A DNA stretch of 64,000 nucleotides from Chrysemys picta bellii (GCF_011386835.1 NC_088799.1:72559302-72623301), one strand, 5' to 3'. Counted from the stretch's first letter, positions 32,000-45,591 are shown. Translations and numbers: made by a program. The notes: generated from the sequence alone by a model not told the origin.

Positions 32000-34900
32000 A
32001 TAAGTACATTAGATAAAATGGGGAGCAAACACCTCAGAAGAGAGAAATGGAAGCCTGGCCTCAGTAAGTGTGGCAGAGGGTTTGCAAATGAGAGACAGAA
32101 ATGGCCTGCCAGCTTAGAGCGAGACAGAGTGATCTTGGCGTGAGGAGATGAGGGACGGAATCAGCCTGTCAGCAGAGAAGGAAAGAGAGATGACCTGGCA
32201 GTGGTGAAAGAAAAAGGGCAGAAGACCTGCAGATGTAGCTAGCTGCAGGGGAAGAGAACTGCCCAGCTGCCTGCCAAAGAACTTCACAGAGGGAAACAAC
32301 CCCAGGTGATCTGTCTGGTTGAGTGTCTAAGATCATGTGTATCTTTATTCAAGCCAGAGAATATAATTTATGGAGTTCAAAGGAAAAGGATATCATCTTC
32401 CCTGCATTCTACTTGATTCCTCCCAGAGAAGCATCTTTAAGGAAAAGTGTAACAGCGTCGGGTTTTTTTTTAACAGAAATAAGCATTTTCAAAAGATTTA
32501 AAACTAACTTTGCCATCCCCATATCCCCCCACCACTTCCGAAAACCGACTTCTTTGGGTTTTCTTGTTTCTAATTTCGTTATCATGGAAATACTAAGCAA
32601 TGAAGCTGAAACCTTATCAAAGGTATGAAATTGAAAGCAAGGTCTACAAACATGTCCTCTTACATGAGCAGGCAAAATACAGATGGGGAATATCTGCTTA
32701 AAAAACATATAAAAACAAACCCAAACCAATGAATAGCTAATCCAAAGCAAACCACTGTTGGTTGGCAAATGTGTTATCTAAAATGTTCCAAACAGACCTT
32801 CAAGGAGATATAATTTATAAAGGACTACCTGACAGAAATATTTAAAGTGTGATGTTTGATTCTTTTTAAGAAACACGTTCTGTCTTGATTAACTATTTGA
32901 TTTAATGTATTTGCTTTTATGTCAATGAAATTGACCCTGTTTATTTTAACAGTAGTATCTGGAATCATGCATTAGTTAGGAGGAACGTGCATATTTTGCA
33001 TTGGTAACACAGGGATTTTTTGGTATTATTATTATTATATTATTCTGCATTCAGCACATGTACACAGGAAACTGGCAGTATTCAATGTTTGCAATATGGT
33101 TGTGCAATCTCAACAAAAATTATGTCTTTCTAGCTTAAAGATTCCCAGGAGGAATATTAGAAAAAAGAGATTCACCCTGGATATGGAACAAATCAGACTA
33201 ACTCCAGGCTAGATAAAACAATTTTGAATGGAGTATGATGCATAGGCTTAATTAGTTTTCACAGAAGACAAACTGCTACTTTAAAACACCCCAAAACACC
33301 ACCATAACAATAATACTAAACATATAATTTACTGTCCCTTTATGGCTAGCAAATCTGAGGACAAAAATTCTTGACATATATTATATTATAATATTTTTAC
33401 CTGAATACTCCATAATTAGAAGATTGTAACATTCAGGAACAGTAGTTCCTTTTTTTTTAGTTTGTTACTGGAATTAAATGAAGGCATTATACAAGTTTCT
33501 GAGGAAACATTATGAGGATTTCAGTCCAGTTTCCAGCCAAAGGAGGTTTGCTAAATCCGGTTAAAATCAAGAACACTAATGAAAACATTGAAAACTCATG
33601 GCTCACAATATTTCCCTGTGTAATTAACTCCAGGAGTAAAAGTGGAGACAACATTTAATCCCCATACATAGTCCTTATTTCCATGGGAACAAATGTGCAG
33701 CATTTTACTGGAGCCCAGGTCACATGCAGAGAGAGATAACTAGTATCCCGTCAGATGAGGCCGGTCATGCTTGAATTAATCTGTTAGTGGAACTGGGCTA
33801 ATGTTACCCCACATGAAAAGGGAGCACTGATGAGCTCATTTTAGAAGGAGCTCAGGTGCGTGCCATGGAGAAAAAAATTGAGAAAAAGTATAAAATAAGT
33901 GGTTTAGGGCTGGATTCTGTGTAGCCCCTATGCTGCTGCATAGTTGAGAGGTGTGGAGTAAAGAGCTCCACCGTGGCCCTTGCTAGGCTCACATAAAGGC
34001 TAGGCATGTTCCCAGTCCTTGCCCTTGGCAAGAATAGGGACTGTTCCCAAATTTCCTCCCTTGGGGTGCTTGGGAGTAGTGGAAAACAGATGAAGCCATG
34101 ACTCCGCCCCAACTCCTGTCTGAACACAGAGTGCGGGGAAGGTATTCCGCATCTCTTAAAGAGCTGTGGCAGCATAGATTTTCACATGCACAGTGGGAAG
34201 CTCCACTAAACAGCTCCCTATGGGGCAACTGTTATACTGGGCTATCTCTGCAAGGCACAATCTAACTTGGAATTAATAAGAGAATGATCTAAATAAGCTA
34301 AAAGTCTCATAATCAACATTTTATTCTCACTTGCACATTTTTTGTTTCTGTTTTTGTCCTGGGGGGGCCGGAGGGGAAGACACAAAAAAAGGATGTTTCC
34401 ATCTGTAAGGCCTGACCCAAAATAAAGTTTATTGGAATCTCACCATTGACTTGAAAGGGTTATGCATCTGTGTTTATTGTTAGTATGGATAGATCATTTA
34501 AAAGTAGGTGATCAAAAAGGAATGAGGAAGCAAGAAAAATCATCCTTGAGAGGGGGGAACTTAGTAGTGGGAGAAAGCAAATGCAATAGAACTACCAAAT
34601 CACATTACTGCTGCAAGACTGTGCTCAGACTAACCAAAAGGCTGCAAAGACAGTCTGGGCTTCAAAAGGCCCTCCTGTTTGCACTTGGCATTGTGCGTGT
34701 CATAAAAATAAAAGGACCTCTCTTGCCATGGCCCACCCCAGCGAAAGCATACAGAGGCCTTACCACATGACCTTGGCTCGAGGAAGGCCAGAAAAGAGAA
34801 CTTGCACCCTTCATGTTACTATGAAGATTTAAATTCTTTGTAAACCGGAGAAGCACAGAATTTTCAGCCAGTAAAAGGTACCATAGATCTCAGGGAGAGG

Positions 34901-36955
34901 ACACACTCAGCAGCAAATGGGAATGAGGATAGAGAAGCTAACGGGGAAATTTGAGTTTATTGGTTTTACCTGGCCAGAACGTATATTGGATGAGGATAGA
35001 GATAACCTGGATGTTTTTGGCAAAGGGAGATTGTGAAATGGCAAAGTCTAAGAGCCAGGGATTCTCATCTCAGATGCGATTTTGGTTATACCTAATAATC
35101 TCAGTAACAGACTTGTTGACATATGCAGAGATCTTTGTTGTTTATCCCAGTACACAATGTGGGTTAAGGAGTCATGTTTTGGATGCTGACTAGCCTTGAA
35201 ATTGCAGTTAAAGTAATGATATTGTCTTATGTTTCTGCTTAGCAGCAATGCATATTTCAGCTACAGGATCTATGGTCTCCTTGATGTGCCTGTATAATTT
35301 TCATTAAAGTTAATGGGTGTAGCATGCCTGCATTGGAGAGAGAACAGCCTTTGCATTAGGTTTTCTGGCCTTTTGTTGCTCCCTGCTGTGGAGAAAAAAG
35401 ATGTTTATTCATGTCTGGCTCTTTTTAGTTGCTATCTAGTCTGAAACACCACACTATGCTAGCAGCTCTGATTTTCTATTTAGAACGAATATTTGTGAGT
35501 ATAGGAAAGCTAATCCTTGAAATTTAGAATGTGGCTTGGGTTTTTTATATTTTCATGTTAAGGAGCAAAAATGGGGTATTCGGAGGACAAGGGAAATTGC
35601 TTGCAAGCTCCAGTCTTTATCAGGTTATTGTGAACTATCAACAAGGGAGTTTCATATTTTATATTAATACACTTTCCCCAAAATTATATGGTGCTTTTTG
35701 TTAGTTGCTAATGAATATAAATTGATTGCCCTGGGATGGTAAAAGAATAGGTGCCCATTCAATGTAAGTGGCCTTGACCATACGCTAGGGCTTTAGTGAA
35801 GGGTTCTGTAATATTTAAGGACAAGCTAGTCCCTCCTCTGGAGCTATGGGTTGCTGTTGCTTGCAGATCTCCTTCCCTGCAGCAAGGACTACTGCTGTGC
35901 CCTTACTCAGGAGCTCTCAGGATAGGTCCATCCCCTATCCTATCTGCTATATTCCCCCTTGCTGAGCTCTCTCTCTTTTTTTAAAGTCCTCCTCCAGCTG
36001 GAGCAGGTGCTGCAAGTGCAGAGGGGGGCACTTGTGCCCAGAACTGCTCCTGAACCTCTTCCTCCTATTGTGAATTATATACCCTCATCACACCTGGTAA
36101 TAGGTTTTGTACCCTTTATTAGAGGAGAAAATTAGACTATTGGGGACTTTGTGTCATTGTGCTTCTTAACATCACATATTCAGTGAAAATTACAAATATC
36201 TTTTTAAAAGTCGTTTTAGAGTCACTTTTTTCTTAAGATTCTATCCAGTCTTTATTTCTGTCATTGGCTATTTTGATTTTAAGGAGCAACAGAATTTAGC
36301 TGTAGGTTTGTGGGGCTTTTGCTAAGTCTTCCTTTCCAACAATTTTGCCACAGATATTTAAAGTTTGCTTTCACATTAAACAGCTCATTTCCCCCCTCTA
36401 CCTGTCTGTAGAAATCAACATTGTTTTGTTCCATTTTTTTCAGCTGTTTAGTTTCCTCATAGGTGGATATTGATTATTTGAGTATTCATAAGAAACGTGA
36501 GGCTGTTCATTAATTCCTTTTGAGTTCCAACCATGTTTATTGGGAAAGGTCACATGGTATTTCACATTGGTTTCTGAGTCTGCCCAAATGGGTCATCAGA
36601 TAGATATTTTCACTTGGCTTCTCTCAGTGTTTTTTCTGAGATCACTGGTCCAATATTAACAAAAACTAGGTTTTAAAATATATATCCTATTATATTATAA
36701 CAAAACAGAACCCTATGTCATTAGAGAAAAATTGAAGGAAGTTCTTGCTATTTACTTTATATATATATATACTTTAATTTGTTTTCATTTTTATTTTTGA
36801 CCTTTAGAGAAAGATATCATAATCATCTCACTGTAAGATGAAAAGATATTATTTTATTTTTACAGCCTACATCTCCACTATATATGTATAATAATATTTA
36901 CTTACATCAGACACTTCAAATTCTACATTATTGGAATTTGTCTATGGAAAATATT
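32000..36955. other. Unannotated 5-kb stretch with minor simple repeats
   Basis: No gene is recognisable. Minor items are a TTA-type microsatellite at about 33027-33045, a G-run at 34361-34367, an AT microsatellite at 36758-36771 and a palindromic-motif remnant at about 34415-34460. Segments 32040-32310, 33900-34250 and 35790-36075 have higher GC and may be unclassified repeats. Scattered frames up to 119 codons have no similarity I recognise. Confidence 0.35.
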
Positions 36956-36959
36956 CTTA

Positions 36960-37012
36960 GCATGATTTTACACATGGGGAAATAAAGGTGCAGAGGCTTT
37001 CTGACCTGTCTG
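36960..37012 (-). mobile_element. MIR fragment, minus orientation
   Basis: 'TTTACACATGGGGAAATAAA' and 'GTGCAGAGGCTTTCTGACCT' are the reverse complement of the MIR core/tail zone. It abuts a plus-strand MIR. Confidence 0.6.
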
Positions 37013-37190
37013 GTGGATTAGATTCTAACCACAGTTCTGACATTGACTTGCTGTGTGATATTAGGGAGATTACTTCAATTCTCCAGGCCTCATTTTCCCC
37101 ATCTGTGAAGTATAGGCAGTGATATTTCCCCAGTTCACTGATGTTGCAAAGTCAAATTAAATAATGCCTGGAAATGGTTATATCCAGTCT
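37013..37190 (+). mobile_element. MIR-type SINE, plus orientation
   Basis: 'GATTCTAACCACAGTTCTGA' is followed by 'CTTGCTGTGTGATATTAGGG' and 'CATTTTCCCCATCTGTGAAG', then 'TAATGCCTGGAAATGG'. Well-ordered MIR core and tail. It lies head-to-head with the minus-strand fragment just before it. Confidence 0.8.
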
Positions 37191-37254
37191 TTGGTCATTC
37201 CTTACCCAGTGCTTAGCCAATAAACCATGTGGCTTTTTGGGGCCTGGGACCATC

Positions 37255-37405
37255 CCACTTCCTTGCTTATACAGAATTCATATTTGGGTGAAATTCATCC
37301 CCATGCAGAAAGCCAGTCTGAGCCCCATGTCCCACTTAAATCCCACGTAAACTCTGTGGGAGTCTCCTCATTAATATCACTGGGGGCCCTCTCTCCACAG
37401 GGGTG
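37255..37405. repeat. Decayed palindromic dispersed motif
   Basis: 'GGGTGAAATTCATCCCCATG' near the start has the inverted partner 'CACAGGGGTGAATTTTCCCC' at the end. The middle carries 'AACTCTGTGGGAGTCTCC'. An old palindromic dispersed element. Confidence 0.45.
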
Positions 37406-37409
37406 AATT

Positions 37410-38925
37410 TTCCCCAAATGTGGTGAGTATTTACTTATAAGACAAATTCTTTGATTTTTTTTTAAAATGTTTTGCTCTGAATACTTTTCACTTCTGGTAT
37501 TCTTAAATTATGGGTATACTAAATTTCACAAAATGAACTGGTGGAAAAAAATGCACATGAAAATGTTTTTCACCAATTTTTCCTCAGGCCTGTATTAAAT
37601 AATTCAGACACATCTGATTAAGTTTAAGCATCTTCTCCTTGAGAGCTAGCTTTTCTCCTTGATGGCATGCTATTAATGTTCAATGTCTTATACAACAAGC
37701 AGCCTAAAGGAATACATCTCAACAGGAAAGTTAACATGCCATTCTCATTGGTTTACTTATTTCATGTTACTTAGCCAGGAGTATTGCACTATATGGTGAA
37801 ATTTAGGAAGAGACAAACAGCTCCTCATCAAGGGCCCCATCTAATGTCCACTGAAGTCAATGGAAACAATCCCAAATTTAAGTGAGCTTTAGATCAGACT
37901 CAGAGACCCGTAAGAGGCTGAGAAAGGTAATGGGATCAGCACTGAGCAGGATCAAATCCTGAATGAAAAATCAGATATTTACTCTAAATTATAAATTTTG
38001 TAAGGAAAATTCTGTATACCTATTAAAATGACTGTAACTAAAACATCTGTAGTGTGCAGCACAGTACATGCTAATCAGAAAAACAATTGTGTAATACACG
38101 AATAGAGGCTAACAGGAGAAATATTAAAAAATATGAAAGCAAACTCTGAATATGTAATATATAAAACATGAGAACAAAATGATCTGGTAAGTCCCAACAG
38201 TTTGTCAAGTTTTCAAACTCATTTTTGTTTGGCCTGATTGTGCTCTATGATGGTATGTCACAGTATTCAGACAGCACTTTAAAGCAAGATTTGACCAGAA
38301 TTGATTGTCGCCTTATCATAGCTGGTTTATCAGACTGCTGCCAATTCATTGCAGGTGTTTGTTTATCTTGATTAGATAGTGCTACAAAGTCATTGTCACG
38401 TGACTCAAAGATAAGAACATTCAGTAATTTTAGGAAGTGTCCCCTAGGGAGATTGCACCAAAGCTAGTTAGAAAACAGAAGCACGTTTTTGTGTTTTGAT
38501 CTATTTAGGAATAAAAATAATTTTAAAAATTAGCAATCTGCAAAAGTTTCTTCTATGTTTCCAATTTGAGCAGATTTGCTAATTTGTGGTTTATATCATA
38601 TAAATAGGCTACAATGATGATACCTTGGAATGGCATATATTGTTACCCATTTTGACCTGAGGGGTTAGCCAATATTTGGGGTCCTACAGGTATTTCTGTC
38701 AGGAGGAGAAACTGACGATGGAGCCAGTTATTTTTGATGCAATCCTGTTTGCTTACAAAGAATGCATAAAGTCCTGTTTCCCTGAACAAAGTAGGAATCA
38801 AAAAAGAGGACGGAGTGTCTTTGCTTACAGTTCCAACCCCATTTCCCACCAGCATACTAACCACAGCTCTCTCTCCCAGCTTATCTTCAGTGTCACATTG
38901 CAAATGCTTCTCTGGTTGTCCTGGC
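37410..38925. other. Unannotated AT-rich stretch
   Basis: No gene recognised. A motif CCACTGAAGTCAATGGAAAC at about 37847 belongs to the palindromic dispersed family. Overlapping frames of 106 and 101 codons at 38643-38981 on opposite strands are chance. Confidence 0.4.
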
Positions 38926-38930
38926 CCTCT

Positions 38931-39202
38931 GGATATGTCTACCCTGCAGTTAAAAGCTGGCACCTGGCCTGTGCCAGCTGACGGGATCGCGGCTCAAACT
39001 AAGTGGCTGTTTAGTTGCAGTGTAGACATTCAGGCTTGGGCAGCAGACTGGGCTCTAGGACTCTGTGATGTGGGATGGTCCCAGAGCTCAGGCTACAATC
39101 CAAGCCCGAACATCTGCTCTGCAATTAAACAGTCCCTTAACGCGAGCCTGAGTCAGCTGGTGTGGGCCAACTGCGGGTTTTTAATTGCGGTGTAGACATG
39201 CT
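38931..39202. mobile_element. GTCTACACT-family MITE, copy 5
   Basis: The ends are GGATATGTCTACCCTGCAGT and AATTGCGGTGTAGACATGC. Inner arms 'GCCAGCTGACGGGATCGCGG' and 'GCGAGCCTGAGTCAGCTGGT' are inverted partners, and 'GTTTAGTTGCAGTGTAGACA' repeats the terminus internally. Among the best preserved of the family. Confidence 0.75.
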
Positions 39203-39204
39203 TT

Positions 39205-41185
39205 CTGTCTGCTTCTGTGGTGTTTCTGCTGCCTCTCTCTCCCAAACACAGCTCCTTCAAATAATAATAAGCAGTGGCAGCCCTCATGTTTGCATTTAAC
39301 CCCAAATAGTTCAGGTTCCTGACTGACCTTGCATATGGCCGGTGTTTTTCTGCTGTCTTTTTCATTTACATTTATTGAGAATGAAGGGCTCCTGTAATAT
39401 CCACCAGCTTCAATGAGGTTTCACTCAACCCCCAGCATAATACTGTTGTAATACTGGGCTCAGTCGTAAAATCCCAGTTCAGTCCTCTCTATGCCAAAAG
39501 TTCCTCTTAGTGAATTCAAGTTTTGCCTCCTAACTCTGATACTTCAGAATTTAGTCTGTTATTAGTAGCATTATTTTTATTAGTTAGTAATTTATTGTCA
39601 ACTTTGGCTATTAGATTTTTAGGCTGATACAGGGATAAATATCACATGTCCCTATGATTACTGGATATAGCTTTAAAATGACACCAGCAAAGTAGGCTCA
39701 TGTGTCCTTTCTCTATCTTTGCTACAAGAACCAGGGACTTTGATTCCACATAATGCAATGCTTGCCACAGCTGCTCATTGCTTCTGGGCACAAATGATAG
39801 TCTTACACTATCCAGACAACCTATTGAGGCTATTTGTGAAAGCTTGGAGACATTTAGGTTGAGAATTAGCCCAATCTTGATTTTAAACCTAAAGCTTTCT
39901 GTTTCAGGTTTCAGAGTCCAGCAGTGATTTTGAGCTTGGTTGAATTATATACTAGAAAAGACCAGCTTTCCATATACAGTTCAAATATGGTTCAAGAGAG
40001 TAGACTCATTTGTAAGAATGGCTGATCTCATGAGATTTGGAGTTGAAATCTCATTGGGAACACATTGTCAGATTTGGGCCACTTGAAACATGAAGCAGTT
40101 TAGCCTTGAATTCAATCCCTCATCTAATCCTGATGCTGTCTTTTCCTCAGTCTATCTGCAGTTTATTAGTTCTTTTTGTTTCTCTTTTCAGCAGTTGCAT
40201 GATGACACTGTGAGCTGCAATAGCATCTGCTTCTAAGACATAAACATGTGTAAAGTACAGTATATATTGAAAATCTGACACCTTTATTTATGCCTCTAGT
40301 AGCTTTCTGGCACCCATGGAATTCCTATAATGAAACCCAGAATGATTTTCAGTATTAGAGGTTGATGAAGCTAAACAGCACTACAAAATACCAAATAAAA
40401 ATATATATTCTAGAAATTGTGCTAAAAATCAATTTGTCATATATATATATATATAAAACTTTTATTTCTAATAAACCAGTCATATATATCTATACCATTG
40501 TGGTTAAAGACCTTTCTAACTTAGCAGAAGTAACTCTTCTGATGCTTCCAGTGACCTTTAGGGCATACTGTAAGCACGATCTCTTTCCCCAGGCTTTTGG
40601 GGAGCAATGGGGATGTCGAAGCCTGACATTTGTGAGTGGGGTGACAGCAAGCTTTTTTCCCCGGTAGGTTATTTTCTGGTTTTAGGGAGGCTTCTGGGTG
40701 AATTTTTATTGGTACCAGTATTTAATGTCGGTCTTATATAAATCTATGCAAGTTCATTACAGAATACACAATAGTGACGAAAGTGAGATGTATCAGAGAA
40801 CAAAGCAAAATCATACCAGAACATACAGTTGCATAAAATTGGGACACATGAAAAGCCTAAAATTGGAGATAGAAGTCTGTCCTAAACAGTTATCACATTT
40901 TATATTCTTCAGTTTCATTTACTCTGACAACACCATAGTAATCTACACAACACAACACATACTGCCAAAATATCAGGACAAACTAAATTCATTCCAAGTA
41001 TTGCACTATTATAATCCATGGCATTACAGCTCTGGAGATTTTTAGTCGAATGCCCTTGAATTGAATCTTCATGATCAACAATAATGAAATATTAAATTAA
41101 TTCTAAGGCCCAGTCTTTTGAATTCATAAATACTATTACTTGTCTTCATAAATGTTTTGTAGAATCAGGTCCTGAAACTGTACCT
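39205..41185. other. Unannotated AT-rich stretch
   Basis: No gene or named repeat; an AT microsatellite lies at 40439-40455. Frames of 101 and 115 codons (40362-40667, 40698-41045) are not recognisable. Confidence 0.4.
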
Positions 41186-41234
41186 CAGAAGGACTTGCAA
41201 AATACAGTTAAGAAGATGGCCGATGAGTTCTCCT

Positions 41235-41330
41235 ATCTATTTCTCAAAGGGCGAAATCATGACCCCAATGAATTCAAGTGCAAAATTCCCATTGACTTCA
41301 GTGCAGCCAGGATTACATACAAGATGTCTT
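41235..41330. repeat. Palindromic dispersed motif
   Basis: 'GGGCGAAATCATGACCCCAA' and 'TTCCCATTGACTTCAGTGCA' plus 'GCCAGGATTACA' are the two halves of a decayed palindrome. It overlaps a chance 98-codon frame at 41195-41491. Confidence 0.5.
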
Positions 41331-41460
41331 CAGATATAATGCACACCACAAAATTTGCAGTTTACTCAATCCTTTCTGTGGATGTCCAAGAAATTTTAAA
41401 TGGTCACAACTGTTTCACATCTGATTCTTTTTTAGTGCAAAACCTTGCAATTATCATTTG

Positions 41461-41570
41461 GAATTTTCAAAAGTGCACAGCATTGGCCTAACTCTGATTC
41501 AGTGGTAAAACCTCCTTTGATTTTAAAATGGGAGCAGAGTTAGGTCAATGTTGAATGTTTCTGAAAATCA
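41461..41570. repeat. Fold-back repeat, family C
   Basis: The left arm GAATTTTCAAAAGTGCACAG through GGCCTAACTCTG pairs with the right arm CAGAGTTAGGTC through TTTCTGAAAATC, with a spacer of about 37 bp. Arm identity is clear at GCCTAACTCTG/CAGAGTTAGG. Confidence 0.6.
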
Positions 41571-41684
41571 GATTAATTAAATTTAACTCTTCTTATGCAG
41601 TTTTATTGCCATATTACTTGAGATCACAAAACATTTAAAAGGACAATTCAACAAGTATTTAACAAGCTTTAGTGAGAAACACTG

Positions 41685-41707
41685 ATATATATATATATAT
41701 ATATATA
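41685..41707 (+). repeat. (AT)n microsatellite
   Basis: Eleven to twelve uninterrupted AT units. Likely polymorphic; no function implied. Confidence 0.95.
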
Positions 41708-41709
41708 CA

Positions 41710-42535
41710 GGATTGCATGGCATATCACATAGCATTTTATCTTGAGTTGCTCAGAGGAAATTATCTAGCATATTGTATAGTTTTGAGGAATACAAGCTCT
41801 TACAATTGATAAGGTTCATCATTTTCTGGTATGAACTTTTAAATGTGAAATTGAACTTTTCTGATATCTTTCTCGGCAAGAAGTTTGGACCACAATAATC
41901 AAGCTATTATTAATTTAGCTAATCTCTGTAGAAATTGGAAAAAAGTACTAGTTCAATCTTACTTAATTCTGAGAATGTTTATCTGCTTTTTCAGTTTCCT
42001 GAAATGCCTATTTTTGTGTTAGAAAACTTAAGTTATGACAAAAAAGAGACATTTAGTTGCAAGTATAGACAAGTTAAATATGGTTTTATGGTGTTGATCT
42101 GAAATCATGCAAAATGCTCCTGTTCTGGCCCAGTTTACATTTTTCCACGTTTGTCTAAATGGGAGTAGAAGGACTCAGAACTGGAGCTACAGATGTGCTA
42201 AAATGTAAGAGCAGAAACAACAAGCTCAGAATGAATCCAGCAGCAGCTGTTACACTAGTCAAAGACACTTAGAAAATTTGGCTCCAGAAAACAGGTGTAG
42301 GGACTTATTAACAGAAGTAGAAAAAAACAGATTTTGAGGACAGTTGCAAGAAAACTAGCCAAAGAGAGCCACCAAATACTCAATGATTCTCAATCCCTAA
42401 AGACCATTCAGCAAGCTTAAGCAGGATTGGGTTAAAGTTGCTCTGCCATGACTGATCAGCAAGAAACCAACTAACAGAATTTTAAACAGAGAATAAGTGG
42501 ATCATCTGGCAAGTAGAGATCAAATTTAGTATCCA
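41710..42535. other. Unannotated stretch
   Basis: No recognised gene or repeat before the CR1. Confidence 0.4.
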
Positions 42536-42539
42536 GTCT

Positions 42540-43540
42540 TCCAAGAATCATTACCGAATGGGTATGTTTTTAGTGGGGTTGCACAGGGATCTGTTCTTCA
42601 TTCAATGCTATTCCATGGCTTTTATCAATAATCTGGAGGAAAATAGAACATCACTGCTAATTAAAGTTTGCAGATGACAGAAGTTGGTGTAGTTGTAAAT
42701 AATGAGAGGTCAGTTCTACAGAACAATCTGGATAATTTAATAAACAGGGTTCATTCAAATAGCATGTGTTTTAATACAGACAAATGCATGGATATACATC
42801 TAGGAACAAACAATGTTGGTCATACATAGTGGATGGAGAAACTATCCTGGAAATTTGCTCTGAAAAGAACTTAGAGGTTCATGGTGAATAACCAAGTGAA
42901 CATTACTCTAGGTGCAATGCTGTAGTTTAGAGGACTAACACAATTATTTTGATGTAGAAACAATAGAATATTGAATAGGAATAGGGAAGTGATATTACCC
43001 CTGTATATCGTATTGGTGTACATTAAAGGAATACTGTATCTGGTGTATCCACATTTCAAAAAGGATGTTGGAAAAACGGGAGACAGTTCGGAAATGAGCT
43101 ACAGGGACAATTCTAGTTCTGAAAAATCTGCCTTACATTGAGAATATAAAGAATTTCAATCCGTTTAGGTTAACATGTGACTTGATCATGGTCTATAAGT
43201 AACTGCATAGGAAGAAGATTAAAAAAGGCTCTTTAATCTCTTTATACAATGGATGTAAATTGAAGCTAGAGAAATTCACACTGGACATCTGGTGCATATT
43301 TCTAACTGTGAGGGGTAATTAACCATTCAAGCAGCTTACCAAGGGATGTGGTGGAGTCTCTGTCACTTGAAATATTTAAATTAAGACTGGATATCTTTCT
43401 AATGAATTTATTGCTCAATCAGAAATGATGGTCTTGGTACAAGCAATTACTAGGTAAAATTCTATGACCTGTGTTATGAAGGAGGGCACACAAGATGATC
43501 ATAATGATCCCTTCTGGCCTCAAAATCTATGAATCTATAA
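42540..43540 (+). mobile_element. CR1 LINE, 5'-truncated 3' half
   Basis: The plus strand starts in the reverse transcriptase region with 'GGGGTTGCACAGGGATCTGT' and carries an intact K-F-A-D-D block (AAAGTTTGCAGATGAC). It passes through 'GACAAATGCATGGATATACA' and ends with the CR1 terminus 'CCCTTCTGGCCTCAAAATCT' then 'ATGAATCTATAA'. Stops and frameshifts are frequent, and no coding frame of note survives. It lies in opposite orientation to the copies at 3549 and 16966. Confidence 0.9.
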
Positions 43541-43544
43541 CTGT

Positions 43545-45255
43545 TTGTATAGAGATATATTAAACTATTTAGATTATTAACTGAATATAGCTTGGAAATA
43601 GGGTGCCCCTCATACACGCCATATATATCCCACAAGATAATCTTATGGGGCTGCGGTCTGGTCTCCAGCTCCATCCTCTTTGCAATGCTGTAACTGGCTC
43701 CACTCCACGAACTTCCCTAACCAAACTAGGCGGCATTCCTGGATTGGCTGGGGGCATACTCAGTGGAGTGAAGCAGGGCACACTGGTTTTAGCAATCGCC
43801 AGCTGCTGGAGTAGTCTCTAGGGTGACATTGTAACTTAGCACCACCCTTAGACCAGCTTTATTCAGCCTTCAGTTACATGGAATAATAGCATTTATTTGG
43901 TGTTTGCTTTTGAGTAAAAAGTTCCAAATGGTCAACTTAGAAATTACTATGTCATTACTTGTGGCTTTGTTTTAACTCAGGAACAAGAGATCTCAAATAG
44001 CTAGACTTAATCAACTTTATTAATCATAGCTTATTGGTCAAAGATTAATACAGAAACGAAGGCCATTAAGTTATTGACCCATCTAGGAGGCTGCTGTGCA
44101 GCTGATCAACTGTCTCAGCATCTGAGTTTCATTTTAGTTCTATATATGCTAGTGTTATTTATAACAGATATGTGTTTTACCATTTCTTTGCATTATTTTA
44201 AACCTAAAATATAATTATCTATTGTCATTGACATGTTTTTGAGACTTTTTGCTATGCTTGCACAGACCCTGTTCATAAACAGAACAGACAATGAAACTAG
44301 TTTCTTATCTTGTTTTGATCATAGCATTCCAAAAGTCAGCAAAACTTTAGAGGCATCCTATACCAACTATAGCTTGGTATACAGGGAATGATAACTAAGC
44401 ATCAACAACATCATTTGTCTTGTTCTATCTCTCTGGAATGTCTGTCTACCAAGAACAGAAATTACAACAATTCACATCTACCTTGGTTAAATAGCTTAAC
44501 ATAAATAAAAAGTGTGTGTTATATTATATATAATATCGATGTTGTATATATTAATATTGTATTTGATATTGGCTAACACTATAAACCTTATGGACTTTTT
44601 CTTATTTGGCTCCATAGATATTTGCAAGACAGATGGTCTGTAGTAGTCAGTAGTTATGCAAAGGTTATAGCAGCTAACTATTGTACAGTTATATTCAGCA
44701 TGAATATAAAACATTCTTTACCTATTTACTATCAGCTGCTTTTTATTTTGGCTACATAACACCTTGTCTTTAATTCCACTTGTATCTACAACAACAAACA
44801 ACTCCCATGCTTTATCACTACATTTTGATTGTGAGAGCTGAATGCAATATTTAACAATAAAGCAAATTATATTTCTAGTTAATAGTTATGTTTTTTTGAG
44901 AGCTGGTTTCCCAATATTTCAGTTTACAAGAGTCAGCTTTATAAACCTTAATAAAGTTTGTTCCTTATCTAGTTACTGTTGCCATAGCATTTAGCAATGT
45001 ATGTAACTAAAACTTTGCAAGGTATGTTTTCCCATATTGTCTTTGGGCTGGCTGCAAAACACCATGGGGCTTTGGCTTAGTTTGGTCAACATCATTAATA
45101 TCAGAATTGGCAGATAAAGAAGAACACTTGATCAGGTTTTATTTGATTTTTCAGTTTGCACTACACTACCTGTTTGTTCAGTTTTCTGCAATGACTATAT
45201 ACCAGTGCAGAAACTTATACCACTTAGTGAAGGAGTTGTTATATATTGGATGTGA
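43545..45255. other. Unannotated stretch
   Basis: The GC-richer part at 43600-43830 may be an unclassified repeat. The 44500-44580 region is an AT-rich 'TATATAATAT' tract. No gene recognised. Confidence 0.4.
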
Positions 45256-45261
45256 ATCTCT

Positions 45262-45335
45262 TATCATTTATACTGGTGCAAATCCAGATAAACACCAGTG
45301 AAATCCAAAGAGATACACTGGTGTAAATGAGAAGT
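45262..45335. repeat. Palindromic dispersed repeat (TTACACC family)
   Basis: 'TTTATACTGGTGCAAATCCA' and 'GATACACTGGTGTAAATGAG' are two related blocks flanking a short centre, as in the element at 3385-3485. Confidence 0.5.
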
Positions 45336-45591
45336 ATGTGAGAGGAAAATAAGGCTACTGTATTAACGTAGGTTCTCATTATCGGATTTCAAGGGGCCCG
45401 TTTTTAAATATGGTTAATGCACTCAGCATCATTTTAGCAAAGACCTTAATTTTGATGTATTAGTTTAAAGTGATCAAAATCCAAGGTATTAATTTGCCAT
45501 CCAAGTTAATCTTTGAGTTCTGAATTGTTTTATTCCCTTCTCCTGAAGCATTTGCTTGCTATAGTCCCTTGATGATGGGAAAAAAACCTAA

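Noticed and set aside
38643..39195. Opposed frames of 101-126 codons near 38.8 kb
   Set aside because: Frames overlap on both strands and run into a MITE; no codon or domain support.
41195..41491. 98-codon plus-strand frame as a small gene
   Set aside because: It is crossed by a palindromic dispersed repeat and has no recognisable domain, promoter or splice context.
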